From: Deinococci bacterium
GTDB lineage: Bacteria > Deinococcota > Deinococci > Deinococcales > Trueperaceae
Length of the DNA stretch: 32,727 bases
Direction of reading: 5' to 3'
Assembly (NCBI GenBank): GCA_030149325.1
Contig: JASBRS010000101.1
Span: 1 to 32,727, forward strand
Shown: in pieces, positions 7,701 through 17,903 of the stretch
Layout of the letters: every line of letters starts with the position of its first letter
How positions within the stretch are numbered: position 1 is the first letter of the stretch
The notes under the pieces: generated by a model
Seen by the model: the letters and a program-made list of their open reading frames with translations, nothing else
What the model was told of the DNA's origin: nothing
Database searches by the model: none
Position numbers and translations under genes: made by a program

Positions 7701-10033
7701 TCGTCGTCGAGCCGCGCCAGCGGTCCCCGGCCGCCGCCCACCCAGCCGGCATCGAGCAGGGCCGTCTCGAGACCCGCGTCGCGGCCCCCGCCGGCATCGT
7801 AGGCCTCCACCGCCACCCCGTCGACCGGGGTGCGCAGTACCACCACACGGGCCAGCCCCGTTCCCGGGACGTCCAACACGGAGCGCGCCAGCATCGGGAA
7901 GAAGCCGTCGATCGGGCCGCCGACCAGGAGCAGCCTCCCGAGGTCGGCCAAGAGGGCGTTCATGGCGGCGGCGCGCTCCCGGCGCTCCTCCAAGCGCAGG
8001 CGCTGCAGGAGCGCGGCGACCTGCAGGCCGAAGGCCTCGGCCATGGGGAGCGACTCCAAGGGGAAGCCGTCGGCGCGTTCGAGGTTGTCGAGGCGCAACG
8101 ACGCCTCGAGCCGACCGTCCAGCACCACCGGGACCGCCAGCGTCGCGGCCGGACCGGGACCGCTCCCAGCCTCACGCGCCGCCCGGCCGCGCACGCCCTC
8201 GACGCCCCGGTCGAGATCGTCGCCGATCAACAGGCGCGGTCCGTCGCCGTCGGGGCCGAGCGGCCTGAGATCACGCTCGTCGAAGCGCAGGCGCGCGACC
8301 AGCTCGAGCTCCTCCCCGGCGCTGGCGACGATGGCGAAGCGGGCGTCCGCGCTGCGCACCAGCACGCACCCGGCCTGCGCGCCGGGGATCGTCTCGACGG
8401 CGCGCTCCAGCAGCGTCTGGTAGAAGTCGGGGGTCACCTGCTGCCCGAGGAGCTCCCGGGTAGCGTCGAGCAGCGACGCCTGGAACGCGCGCGAGCGTTC
8501 GCCCGCCAGCTCCCCGGCGCGCCGGCCCACGGCGGCCTCGAGCGCCGCCGGCGCCGCCCGCAGGGTGTCCACCACCAAGGGCAGCCACGTCGGCGGGTTC
8601 GCCCCCCATTCGACCACCAGCAGCCGCCCCACCTCGTCGCTGGCGGCGACGGGCAACAGCGCCACGTAGCCCACGCCCAGCCCCTTGAGGACGTCGCGAT
8701 CGTGGGCGGGGACCTCCTCCACATGTCCGGCGAACCCGGGCGCCACCTCGGCCCACCGCAGGAGCTGCGCTCCGTACGGCGGCTGCCCCTCGGGCCACGC
8801 GGCCGCCTCCAGGTTCTCCCAGCGGCGCACCACCCGGACCGCCGGCACCGCCCCGGCGATCGAGGACCTGGGCTCCTGGACGCCCGCCTCGAACTCCAGC
8901 AGCGCCACGCGGGTGGCGTCGACGGCGACCCCGAGGCGGGCCAGCATGCCGTCGAGGGCGATCGCCCAGTCGGGCTCGCGCAGGAAGTCCCGGCTGGCCG
9001 CCTCGGTGGCGGCGAGCACCTCGGCCCGCCGGGCCAGGGCGTCCTCGGCGGCGCGACGCGCGGTGATGTCGCGCACGATGATGAGCCGCCCCCCCGTCTG
9101 GAGCGGGTGGCCGCGCGCTTCGTACACCGGGCCGTCGTCGGCCGACGGCATGACCTGGGACTCCCGCCCCATCCCCGCCAGATCGGGCCGGATCGACGAC
9201 AGCGGACGCCGCAGCGCCGTGGGCGCGGCCACGCCGAGCGAGCGCTCGGCGGCGGCGTTCATGTCGAGGACGATGCCGTGGTCGTCCACCAGCACCAGGC
9301 CGTCGCCGAGGCCCGCGAAGACCTCGCGGTACTCGACCGGTCCGCGGCGTTCCAGCCAGCGCCGCTCCAACCCCCACGCCAACAGCAGGCCGCTCGCGCC
9401 GAAGCCGAGCGGCGTCACGTCGAGGCCGGGTACGCCGCCGATCCCGAACAGCGCCAGGGCGGCCAGCACGAGCGGCGCCAGAGGCGCCGCCGCCATCAAG
9501 CCTGCCCCCGCCCGCGACCCCGTCCGGCCGGGCGCTTGGAGGACCAGCACCAGCGCCGAGGCCAGGCCCAACGCGAAGCCGGCGCCCACCCACCACACCC
9601 AGAAGGCGGGGCCCGCTTGCAGGCTCAGGGCGTGCAGCCCGGCCACCTCGACGGGCACCAACGACCGCCACAACCAGGGCTCGGCGAGCGAGGTGTAGGG
9701 GAGCGCGGCCGCGGCCAGCCCCGGCACCATGGCCACCGTCCCGAGCGCCCAGGGCAGGCGACGTCCGGACAGCCGCAGCGCCGTCAGCAGTCCCAACGAC
9801 GGCAGCAGCGCGGCGGCCGCCAGCGCCATCCGCTCCCACGCCACCAGCTCGGCGCCGGCGGCGTCGCTCCAGGCGAGCAGCACCGCCAGCGCCCAGGCCA
9901 TCACCACGGCCGTCAGCAGCGTGAACAACCGTCCTCCGGCCGCCCGCTGGCGCAGCAGGGCCCAGGCCACCGCCGGGAACACGACCAGGGCCGTGAGCAG
10001 CGGCAACGCCAGCAGGAACAGCACCAGGCTCAT
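4787..10033 (-). CDS. Giant membrane sensor with 7TM, PAS, GAF array, GGDEF and EAL domains
   Basis: This 1748-residue protein makes and/or degrades cyclic di-GMP. The N-terminal ~225 residues are hydrophobic and resemble the 7TM sensor region found before PAS domains in histidine kinases. PAS 1 (about 236-330) contains DDHGIVLDMNAAAERSLGV. About five GAF-like modules follow (roughly 347-500, 514-690, 689-850, 851-1015, 1036-1185), then PAS 2 (about 1187-1310; SPSWSTVLGYDP). The diguanylate cyclase domain has an intact GGDEF at 1397-1401, and RAAD five residues before it is an intact inhibitory I-site. The phosphodiesterase domain has EALVRW (EAL 1525-1527), NISARHF, DDFGTGFSSLKHL and AEGIEREEE, so it also looks competent, although its LKLEIGED replaces the usual EITE. 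No target gene is adjacent; it stands alone, divergent from the 144-residue protein. Confidence 0.93.
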   Translation of the reverse strand: MSLVLFLLALPLLTALVVFPAVAWALLRQRAAGGRLFTLLTAVVMAWALAVLLAWSDAAGAELVAWERMALAAAALLPSLGLLTALRLSGRRLPWALGTVAMVPGLAAAALPYTSLAEPWLWRSLVPVEVAGLHALSLQAGPAFWVWWVGAGFALGLASALVLVLQAPGRTGSRAGAGLMAAAPLAPLVLAALALFGIGGVPGLDVTPLGFGASGLLLAWGLERRWLERRGPVEYREVFAGLGDGLVLVDDHGIVLDMNAAAERSLGVAAPTALRRPLSSIRPDLAGMGRESQVMPSADDGPVYEARGHPLQTGGRLIIVRDITARRAAEDALARRAEVLAATEAASRDFLREPDWAIALDGMLARLGVAVDATRVALLEFEAGVQEPRSSIAGAVPAVRVVRRWENLEAAAWPEGQPPYGAQLLRWAEVAPGFAGHVEEVPAHDRDVLKGLGVGYVALLPVAASDEVGRLLVVEWGANPPTWLPLVVDTLRAAPAALEAAVGRRAGELAGERSRAFQASLLDATRELLGQQVTPDFYQTLLERAVETIPGAQAGCVLVRSADARFAIVASAGEELELVARLRFDERDLRPLGPDGDGPRLLIGDDLDRGVEGVRGRAAREAGSGPGPAATLAVPVVLDGRLEASLRLDNLERADGFPLESLPMAEAFGLQVAALLQRLRLEERRERAAAMNALLADLGRLLLVGGPIDGFFPMLARSVLDVPGTGLARVVVLRTPVDGVAVEAYDAGGGRDAGLETALLDAGWVGGGRGPLARLDDDLGPVMEEDGRGDGPVPAYAAHPILLRGRPWGVIVFVADEPRTFDAQLGDMLAQLASTLELALVRQDDVEQRELQLARLEAVVATSEALRDATRRRDVVGRALLAVLEMTRADVCNLFLIDEGADALRLVGSRALPGRNTYPVGELMVPRGRGLVWRALDSGRTLQAQGGDGLAEAIVPAGLERPAAFIATPLRNGAGETVGVLNALIRDRGRSFERDDAGFLEAIALASGNALDRLALLEQSRAQAAQYRELYDAAKAQTAQLTLLDRVRGAVAGELDVQAVFATAAEAAVEVLGFERVGMFALQDGQMALQHQVGYTTAEELRTLREVADRVALRGRTPGEVDEPQDAAVLGLRRTVVPLVARDAVVGVLVAEGGEAPATDDGRRLLRAVGQQLGVAVERAQLHGAVRSSEQRFRLLAENMQDLVGLHAPDGTYQYLSPSWSTVLGYDPTALVGSSPYELVHPDDRDVVRTNAEQRLVEGQTSVRMRYRLRHADGHYVWIETLAQPVYDGEGQVVNLVTSSRDISERKRIEERLVRGALFDELTGLPNRALLLDRMRHALSRAARNEGWHFALLFLDLDRFKVVNDSLGHNAGDELLKALSARLKTCVRAADTVARLGGDEFCVLIEDVEGPEHATTTASRIQSALTEPFTLQGHDIFTSASIGIAFSSPAYHEPEELLRDADIAMYRAKAAGKARYAVFDEGMHARAFGLMQLETSLHRAAERGELFLEYQPIYRLAERELVGVEALVRWRHPQRGLVAPSEFVPLAEDSGLIVTIDRWVLGEAARQVAAWSRELPDRPVPVLSVNISARHFALDDVEVVIRAALEEAGIAASQLKLEIGEDALMSYPEAAAEALARLRDLGVLVQVDDFGTGFSSLKHLHGLRIDSLKIDGSFVRGIDDDEASQAVVRSILALASQLGIDAVAEGIEREEELATLRELGCAYGQGFLFAPPLPPDEVLRRLHAERAV

Positions 10034-10240
10034 CCGTCAGCCCCCCATCCCAGCTCGGCCCGGTCCCACGCCAACGCGTCCGGACGGGCTCGACCCACCA
10101 TTGTCCCGCCAGCGGGCCCCGGACCCCGTGAAATCGCCTACCTGCGGGCGTCTGCGGGCCGCAAGGGACGCGCCTGCGGTAGGCTGGAGGTGCCCACCGA
10201 GGGCGCGAGCCTCGGTCGGCGGTCGAGGGGAGCCCCCGCG

Positions 10241-10675
10241 ATGAGCAGCTACTCCAGCCAGCAACGAGCCCTCCTCCTGGACGCGGCCGCCGAGGTCCTG
10301 ATCGCCGCCGTAGCCGCCGAGAGAACGGGTCCCATCGCGTACTTCCGCGAGATCATGGCCGCCGGCCGCTACCTCTACGACGCGCGTCGCCGCTACCGCG
10401 ACAACGCCCTGGTGCAGGATCTCTTCACGCACTCCGAGGAACGCGAGGTGGACCTCGACGAGGTCACCCGCGAGAAGCTGCTCGACCGCATCGCCGAGGT
10501 CGGCGCCATCGTCCACGACGACGCCGAGGGGATCGAGTTCAAGCACTTCCTGGTGGAGCTGGGCGAGCGGGTGGCGGAGGCCTCGCGGGTCGGTCTCTTC
10601 GGACGTCGCGTGTCCGTCCACGAGGCGACCTTCCTCGACGAGTTGCGCCAGCGTCTGCGCCTGCCCTCGACCTAG
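10241..10675 (+). CDS. Conserved-looking protein of unknown function, 144 aa
   Basis: I do not recognise a family. The protein is soluble, rich in charged residues and probably almost wholly helical, with no signal peptide or membrane segment. Notable stretches are AYFREIMAAGRYLYDARRRY, then VQDLFTHSEEREVDLDEV, and EGIEFKHFLVELGERVAEASRVGLFG. The start ATG at 10241 follows GAGGGGAG (10225-10232) by 8 bases. An in-frame GTG at 10190 would add 17 residues but lies only 4 bases after a TAGGCT -10-like box, so it is less likely. The gene is divergent from the giant cyclic-di-GMP protein and convergent with the DinB gene. Its codon pattern (strong third-position GC) and ribosome site support it being real. 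Confidence 0.75.
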   Translation: MSSYSSQQRALLLDAAAEVLIAAVAAERTGPIAYFREIMAAGRYLYDARRRYRDNALVQDLFTHSEEREVDLDEVTREKLLDRIAEVGAIVHDDAEGIEFKHFLVELGERVAEASRVGLFGRRVSVHEATFLDELRQRLRLPST

Positions 10676-10712
10676 CCCGACGAGATCGCTGCCGACGGCG
10701 GCGACGCCAGGG

Positions 10713-11252
10713 TCACCCCGGCTCGAAGCCCCTGCCCCGGTTGAAGGCCTCCGAGCCGCCCCGAGGGATCGACAGCGTCGACCACCGCTCACCCCGCGCG
10801 TGCTTGGCCAGCAGCACGATCTGGCCGACGTGGTAGGCGACGTGGGTGAGCTGCCGCAGGAGCGCCTTGGGGACCGAGTGCGGCTCGCCGCGAACGGTGA
10901 CCGTCCGCTCGAGGTCGCCCGGACGCAGGGAGTCCAGGGTCGCCAGCGCCACCCCCCACCCCTCCTCCCACCAGGCCAACACCTCGGCGAGCGAGGCGAC
11001 CTCGACCTCGAACTCGTCATCGCGACGGCGCGTCGCCTTCTCGCCGTCCTCGGTGAGGAAGGCGGCCCAACGCGAGAGCATGTTGCCGCGAAGGTGCTTG
11101 ACGAGGACCGCCACGCTGTTGCCTGCCGCGTCGAGCCGCAGCAGGACGTCGGGGTCCTCCAACTGCGCGAGCGCGCCGTCGCCCAGCGTCTTCTGGGCCC
11201 TGAAGGCGTGCCGGACGTCCCCGAGGATCGCGTCGAGCTGTTGGTCGGCCAT
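10713..11252 (-). CDS. DinB-family (DUF1572-like) protein
   Basis: This 179-residue four-helix-bundle protein of the DinB/YfiT group has members that bind a metal through three histidines and often act as small-thiol-dependent transferases. Visible candidate ligands are the His in NSVAVLVKHLRGNM (first helix pair) and the pair in LTHVAYHVGQIVLLAK, spaced as in the DUF1572 branch. The C-terminal IPRGGSEAFNRG tail also fits that branch. The ATG at 11252 has a strong AGGAGG (minus strand, 11259-11264) six bases upstream. It follows the MFS gene on the same strand after 65 bp. The substrate is unknown; in Deinococcota many DinB paralogues exist and some respond to DNA damage, which this sequence cannot show. 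Confidence 0.88.
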   Translation of the reverse strand: MADQQLDAILGDVRHAFRAQKTLGDGALAQLEDPDVLLRLDAAGNSVAVLVKHLRGNMLSRWAAFLTEDGEKATRRRDDEFEVEVASLAEVLAWWEEGWGVALATLDSLRPGDLERTVTVRGEPHSVPKALLRQLTHVAYHVGQIVLLAKHARGERWSTLSIPRGGSEAFNRGRGFEPG

Positions 11253-11317
11253 GCCCGTCCTCCTGCCACCTCGACGGAGGTCCCGCGCCCCCTCGCGACC
11301 CGCCCGTCGGCTCCAGC

Positions 11318-12484
11318 CTACCCGACGTCCTCGCCGACCGGCTGTCGGGAGCTCGCCAGGGTGCCGCGCCACAGCACCGCCACCGCCGTCGTCAGGGCCA
11401 GGACCAGCAGCCCCAGCACCACCGGCAGGCGTCCGGTGCCTGCCCATGCCACGGCCCACCCGACGGCGGGAGCCGCCACCACCGGCCCCAGGCTGGCGGC
11501 CGCGATGACGATGGGCGTGACCTGCTCGGCCCGTTGCGGGAACACCCGTTGCAACCACGCCAGCGTCGTGGGGAAGATGGGCCCGAAGGCGAAACCCACC
11601 CAGGCGTAGGCGAAGGGAGCGAGCGGGGCGATGCCCGCGATCCACGACCCCGCCAGCGCCAGGAGGGCCGCAGCGAGCACCATCGTCGACGGCCCCATGC
11701 GGTCGCTGACGGCCGCCGCCACCAGCCGCCCCAGGCTCAGCGCCCCCCAGTAGAGCCCCGTGTAGAAGGCCGCACGCGCGTCCCCGACGAGCGGCGCCAG
11801 GTAGGTCGGCTCCCAGCTCGCCACCCCGACCTCCGACGACACGTACAGGAAGTAGACGACGATGAAGCCGAGCAACGGCGCGCGCGCCGCGCGCAGCGCC
11901 GCCGCCGGCACCGCCAGCGGTCGGGGCATGGGCGTGAGCCAGGCGAAGGCGCCGGCCACCGCCGTGAGTAGCGCCACCAGCAGGAACGCGGGCGCCGGAT
12001 GCGGCGCCAGCAGCCCGATCAACACCGGTCCGGCCATGGCGCCCAGGCCGAAGGCGGCGTTCAGGAGGTTGAGCGCGGCGGTGGCGCGGCTGCCGAAGCC
12101 GCGCGCGAACAGCAGGTTGGTGACGACGTCGAGCAGCCCGAACCCCAGCCCGCCCAACAGCGCCGAGGCCAGCGCGATGCCCCAGACCGGGCTCGCCGCC
12201 ACCCCGACGGCGCCCGCGGCCATCGCCGCGGCCCCCACCACCAGCAGCGGACGGTAGCCGAAGCGCACCAGCAGCACGCCGCTGGCGGCGATGGTCGCGA
12301 ACGACCCCAGGAAGTGGGCGCTCACGATGGCGCCGACCTCACCGACACCGATGCCGTAGCGCCCGCGGAAGGCCGGGAAGGCCGGACCGTACATGGCCTG
12401 CAGCGCGCCGATCGCCAGGAAGCCGAGGGCGCCCGCGGCGAAGAGCAGACGGCGCTCCCGGGTGTCGACGAGGCCGCGGAGCAT
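11318..12484 (-). CDS. Major facilitator superfamily transporter
   Basis: This 388-residue inner-membrane carrier has about 12 hydrophobic helices in two halves. Helix 1 is LLFAAGALGFLAIGALQAMYGPAFP, helix 2 contains VGAIVSAHFLGSFA, and the second half starts near LLGFIVVYFLYVSSEVGVASW, with GALSLGRLVAAAVSDRMG matching the conserved loop motif after helix 8. It resembles sugar/organic-solute MFS carriers (FucP-like general shape), but the substrate cannot be assigned. The ATG at 12484 is chosen because on the minus strand TATGAT (12492-12497) lies exactly 7 bases upstream, the leaderless pattern seen elsewhere in this window. The longer open frames starting at 12496 or 12532 would begin inside or upstream of that -10 box. 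Confidence 0.88.
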   Translation of the reverse strand: MLRGLVDTRERRLLFAAGALGFLAIGALQAMYGPAFPAFRGRYGIGVGEVGAIVSAHFLGSFATIAASGVLLVRFGYRPLLVVGAAAMAAGAVGVAASPVWGIALASALLGGLGFGLLDVVTNLLFARGFGSRATAALNLLNAAFGLGAMAGPVLIGLLAPHPAPAFLLVALLTAVAGAFAWLTPMPRPLAVPAAALRAARAPLLGFIVVYFLYVSSEVGVASWEPTYLAPLVGDARAAFYTGLYWGALSLGRLVAAAVSDRMGPSTMVLAAALLALAGSWIAGIAPLAPFAYAWVGFAFGPIFPTTLAWLQRVFPQRAEQVTPIVIAAASLGPVVAAPAVGWAVAWAGTGRLPVVLGLLVLALTTAVAVLWRGTLASSRQPVGEDVG

Positions 12485-12491
12485 GCGACCG

Positions 12492-12497
12492 ATCATA
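12492..12497 (-). promoter_or_regulatory. -10 box giving a leaderless MFS transcript
   Basis: TATGAT on the minus strand is followed by 7 bases and the ATG at 12484. No ribosome-binding site precedes that ATG and none fits the longer starts. No -35 box is recognisable at 17 bp. Confidence 0.55.
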
Positions 12498-12568
12498 CGC
12501 CGGCCCGGGATCGAGCCCGTGCCGGGCCCCACCCTCGGGAGGGCAGGAAGACCGCGCTCGGGGTCGGC

Positions 12569-12574
12569 TATAAT
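12569..12574 (+). promoter_or_regulatory. -10 box of the alaS operon
   Basis: A perfect TATAAT lies 30 bases before the alaS GTG start, leaving a short leader of roughly 25 bases that holds the GGGAGG ribosome site. The -35 region is not consensus-like. This promoter and the divergent MFS promoter are 71 bp apart. Confidence 0.65.
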
Positions 12575-12604
12575 GCTCCCTCAGTGCGAGCGGGAGGCAG
12601 CATC

Positions 12605-15280
<2,676 letters not shown>

Positions 15281-15287
15281 GGCGCGG

Positions 15288-16139
15288 GTGGCGCTCCCGT
15301 CCACCGGAGGGTGGCTGCCGCGCCTGGTCGCGCTCGACCTCGACGGCACCCTGCTCACCAGCGACAAACGCATCACCGAGCGCTCCCGCGCGGCGGTCGG
15401 GCGCCTGGCGGCGCGCGGCGTGCGGGTGGTGCTGTGCACCGGTCGCCCGCCCCGCAGCACCGTCGGCTACGCCGACGAGCTGGATCTCCGCCACCCCTTC
15501 GTGTGCTACAACGGCGCCGCCACCTTCGACCCGGTCTCCGACGAGCTGCGCGTGCGCCATCGCCTCGACCCCGAGGTGGTGCGCGAGGCGGTGGCCCGGC
15601 TCCGCACCGCCTTCCCGGGAGTCGCGGCCGGACTGGAGACCGACTCGGGTTGGTACCTCGAGCCGGAGGTCGCGGTGCGGCGCCGCAGCGAGGCCCGGCT
15701 CGGCGACGACGAGCCGACCGCGGTCGGGCCCATCGAGTCGTTCCTGGGCTCCGGCGCCATCAAGCTGCTGGTCAGCCATCCGGGGGTCGGGGCCGAGGCG
15801 CTGGCCGGCGCCGTCGAGGGCCTGCCCGTCTACCGCACCTGGAGCTCGCCGGCCATGCTCGAGCTGATGGCGCCCGAGGTCGACAAGCGCTCGGCACTGC
15901 AGGAGCTGGCGGCGGGTCTGGGGCTCGAGCCCGCGGAGGTGGCCGTCTTCGGCGACCAGCGCAACGACCTGGAGATGATCGCCTGGGCCGGGCTCGGCGT
16001 GGCCGTGGCCAACGCCAGCGAGGCCGTCCTCGCGGCGGCCGACCTGGTCGCGGCCAGCAACGACGCCGACGGCGTGGCCGAGGTGATCGAGGGCTGGTTG
16101 GCGGATGGACCACACCCAGCCCCCACGGACGGACGGTAG
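15288..16139 (+). CDS. Cof-type HAD-superfamily phosphatase
   Basis: This 283-residue cytosolic hydrolase has type IIB caps; the family dephosphorylates sugar phosphates, flavin or pyridoxal phosphate precursors. HAD motif I is LVALDLDGTLL with nucleophile Asp17 and acid Asp19, motif II is VVLCTGRPP, and the Lys in VDKRSALQ plus GDQRNDLEMIAWAG form motifs III and IV. The cap spans the middle (about 85-190). The start GTG at 15288 is 7 bases after the alaS stop. Its end (TAG at 16137-16139) is one base before the ruvX start, so the three genes must be cotranscribed and may be translationally coupled. The natural substrate cannot be predicted from sequence. Confidence 0.93.
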   Translation: MALPSTGGWLPRLVALDLDGTLLTSDKRITERSRAAVGRLAARGVRVVLCTGRPPRSTVGYADELDLRHPFVCYNGAATFDPVSDELRVRHRLDPEVVREAVARLRTAFPGVAAGLETDSGWYLEPEVAVRRRSEARLGDDEPTAVGPIESFLGSGAIKLLVSHPGVGAEALAGAVEGLPVYRTWSSPAMLELMAPEVDKRSALQELAAGLGLEPAEVAVFGDQRNDLEMIAWAGLGVAVANASEAVLAAADLVAASNDADGVAEVIEGWLADGPHPAPTDGR

Positions 16140-16140
16140 C

Positions 16141-16590
16141 GTGAGCCAGGTGGTCCTCGGACTGGACGTGGGTCGAGCGCGCATCGGGATCGCGCGGGCC
16201 GACAGCGATAGCACGCTGGCGTTCGGTCGCGGTGTGGTCGAGCGCCGCGGCACGCGCCTCGACGTCGAGGCGGTGCGCGCCATCGCCGAGCGGGAGGGCG
16301 CGACGCTCCTCGTCGTGGGCCTGCCGCGCACCACCCGCGGCGAGGACTCGCCCCAGACGCGTCTGGTACGCGCCTTCGCGACGGCCCTGGAGGGTGCGGG
16401 GCTGAGCGTCGCGCTCGAGGACGAGCGCTTCTCCACCGTCCTCTCCGAACGGCGACTCCGCGATGCGGCTCGGCCCGCCTCACGGCGCAGGGACAAGGGG
16501 GCCGTCGACGAGGCCTCGGCCGTGGTCATCCTCGAGAGCTACCTCGCCCGGCAGGCCGAACGCCCGAGCACGCCCGCCGAGGAGGATTGA
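16141..16590 (+). CDS. ruvX: Holliday junction resolvase-like nuclease RuvX (YqgF)
   Basis: This 149-residue RNase H-fold protein belongs to the YqgF/RuvX family, known for Holliday-junction resolution and 16S rRNA 5'-end maturation. The family motifs appear in order: GLDVGRARIGIARAD with catalytic Asp9, VVGLPRTTRGE, ALEDERFSTVLSERRL, and KGAVDEASAVVILESYL with the third acidic residue. The start is the GTG at 16141, one base after the HAD stop. An upstream in-frame ATG at 16105 would place 12 extra residues inside the HAD gene and before the family's usual N-terminus. The neighbours alaS and mltG match the order seen in Firmicutes. Confidence 0.94.
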   Translation: MSQVVLGLDVGRARIGIARADSDSTLAFGRGVVERRGTRLDVEAVRAIAEREGATLLVVGLPRTTRGEDSPQTRLVRAFATALEGAGLSVALEDERFSTVLSERRLRDAARPASRRRDKGAVDEASAVVILESYLARQAERPSTPAEED

Positions 16591-16592
16591 GC

Positions 16593-17732
16593 GTGCCCGA
16601 CGACCGCCGACCCAACCCCACGGCCGGCCGCGACGACGTCCCGGGCGCGCCCGAGGCCGGTCCCCCGCTTCCTCCCGGCCGCACGCCCCGTCCGGCCTGG
16701 CGCCGTGCCCGCCCCTGGGTGCTGACGCTGCTCGCGACGGTGCTCGTCCTGTCCGCAGCCGCCCTGGTGGTGGCCTACCAGCTCACCCCCGTCAGCGCCA
16801 CCCCGCACGACGTCACCTTCGAGGTGAAGCCGGGTTGGGGCGGCAAGGAGGTGGCGGCCGCCCTGGCCCACCAGGGGCTGGTGCGCGACGCCCGCATCTT
16901 CGAGCTGTACCTGCGCGCCCGCGGGCTCGATCGCCGCATCGGCGAGGGCCTCTACGACCTGAGTCCGTCGATGAGCGCCCGCCAGGTGGCCGCCGCCCTC
17001 GAGAAGGGGGGGCGGCCCCGCACCGTCCGGGTGGTGATCCCCGAGGGCTGGCGCGCCGAGCGCATCGCCCAGGCCCTGCAGCAGGCGGGGCTGGGGCAGG
17101 CCGCGAGCTTCACCGCTCTCATCGAGCACCCGGGCGACCTTCGGCCTGCCTTCGTGCCCGCCGGCGACGGCCTCGAGGGCTACCTGTTCCCGGCCAGCTA
17201 CGACGTGCCGGTGATGAGCACCCCCGACCAGGTCCTCGGCCTCATGCTCCAGCGCTTCCGCGACGAGCTCGACCCGTCCACCGAGGCCACCCTGCGGGCC
17301 CGGGGGATGACCGTGCACGCCTGGGTGACGCTCGCCAGCATCGTCCAGGCCGAGGCCGCCGATCCCGGGGAGATGCCCATCATCGCCGGGGTCTTCCTCA
17401 ACCGCCTCGACCTGGGCATGCCGCTGCAGTCCGACCCCACGGTCGCCTACGGCCTCGGGGTGCCGCTCCCGCGGCTGAAGGCGAGCGAGCTCGAGGACGA
17501 CAACCCCTGGAACACCTACACCCGGGCCGGGCTCCCCAAGGGGCCGATCGACAGCCCGGGCGCGGCGGCGCTGCAGGCGGTGCTGCAGCCGGTCCGCACG
17601 GATGCCTCGGGGCAGCGCTACCTCTACTTCCTGCACGCCGTCGTGGACGGCAAGATGGTGTTCCGGCCCAACACCAACCTGGCGGCCCACAACCGCGACG
17701 TGCAGCGCTACCTGGTGGACCCCGCGCGCTGA
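16593..17732 (+). CDS. mltG: Endolytic murein transglycosylase MltG
   Basis: This 379-residue YceG-family membrane enzyme cuts nascent glycan strands in the periplasm and so sets their length. A Pro/Arg-rich cytoplasmic tail precedes one membrane helix (WVLTLLATVLVLSAAALVVAY, about 42-62), a LysM-like segment (VKPGWGGKEVAAALAHQGLV) and the catalytic domain. The signatures are IPEGWRAERIAQAL, GLEGYLFPASYDV, ASIVQAEA with predicted catalytic Glu254, LQSDPTVAYGLG and NTYTRAGLPKGPIDSPG. The GTG at 16593 is chosen because GGAGGA at 16581-16586 is six bases upstream; a TTG at 16587, overlapping the ruvX stop, would abut that ribosome site. It is the last gene of the alaS run. Confidence 0.95.
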   Translation: MPDDRRPNPTAGRDDVPGAPEAGPPLPPGRTPRPAWRRARPWVLTLLATVLVLSAAALVVAYQLTPVSATPHDVTFEVKPGWGGKEVAAALAHQGLVRDARIFELYLRARGLDRRIGEGLYDLSPSMSARQVAAALEKGGRPRTVRVVIPEGWRAERIAQALQQAGLGQAASFTALIEHPGDLRPAFVPAGDGLEGYLFPASYDVPVMSTPDQVLGLMLQRFRDELDPSTEATLRARGMTVHAWVTLASIVQAEAADPGEMPIIAGVFLNRLDLGMPLQSDPTVAYGLGVPLPRLKASELEDDNPWNTYTRAGLPKGPIDSPGAAALQAVLQPVRTDASGQRYLYFLHAVVDGKMVFRPNTNLAAHNRDVQRYLVDPAR

Positions 17733-17825
17733 GTCCAGCCCGCGCCGCCGTCCTGCGACGCCCCCGAGCGCCCCTACACCGCCGGCGGTCGGCCGTCGTG
17801 GTTGTGTCCACCTCCCTCGTTCGCG

Positions 17826-17855
17826 TTGACGCTCCTCCGAGAATGCGAATACCAT
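17826..17855 (+). promoter_or_regulatory. Promoter of the dctQM transcript
   Basis: TTGACG (17826-17831) and TACCAT (17850-17855) are separated by 18 bp, the best -35/-10 pair in the 171-bp gap after mltG. Transcription would begin near 17862. The rest of the gap shows only a short GC palindrome at 17778-17789. Confidence 0.55.
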
Positions 17856-17903
17856 GCGACTAACATGAGCCGCCGGGAACCGGGGGCTCGGAGGAGCAGA
17901 GCC

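Noticed and set aside
6413-10240. Very long plus-strand open frame opposite the giant GGDEF-EAL gene
   Set aside because: It is a GC-driven shadow: its translation is rich in Arg, Gly, His and Gln with no domain motif, whereas the minus strand encodes clear PAS, GGDEF and EAL motifs. Only its last part (10241-10675) is a real gene.
10190-10240. Upstream GTG start for the 144-residue gene
   Set aside because: It lies only 4 bases after a TAGGCT box and has no ribosome site, while ATG 10241 has GAGGGGAG at good distance.
17778-17789. ACCGCCGGCGGT palindrome after mltG
   Set aside because: It is a short, self-complementary GC string with no loop or T-run, expected by chance in such sequence; not called a terminator.
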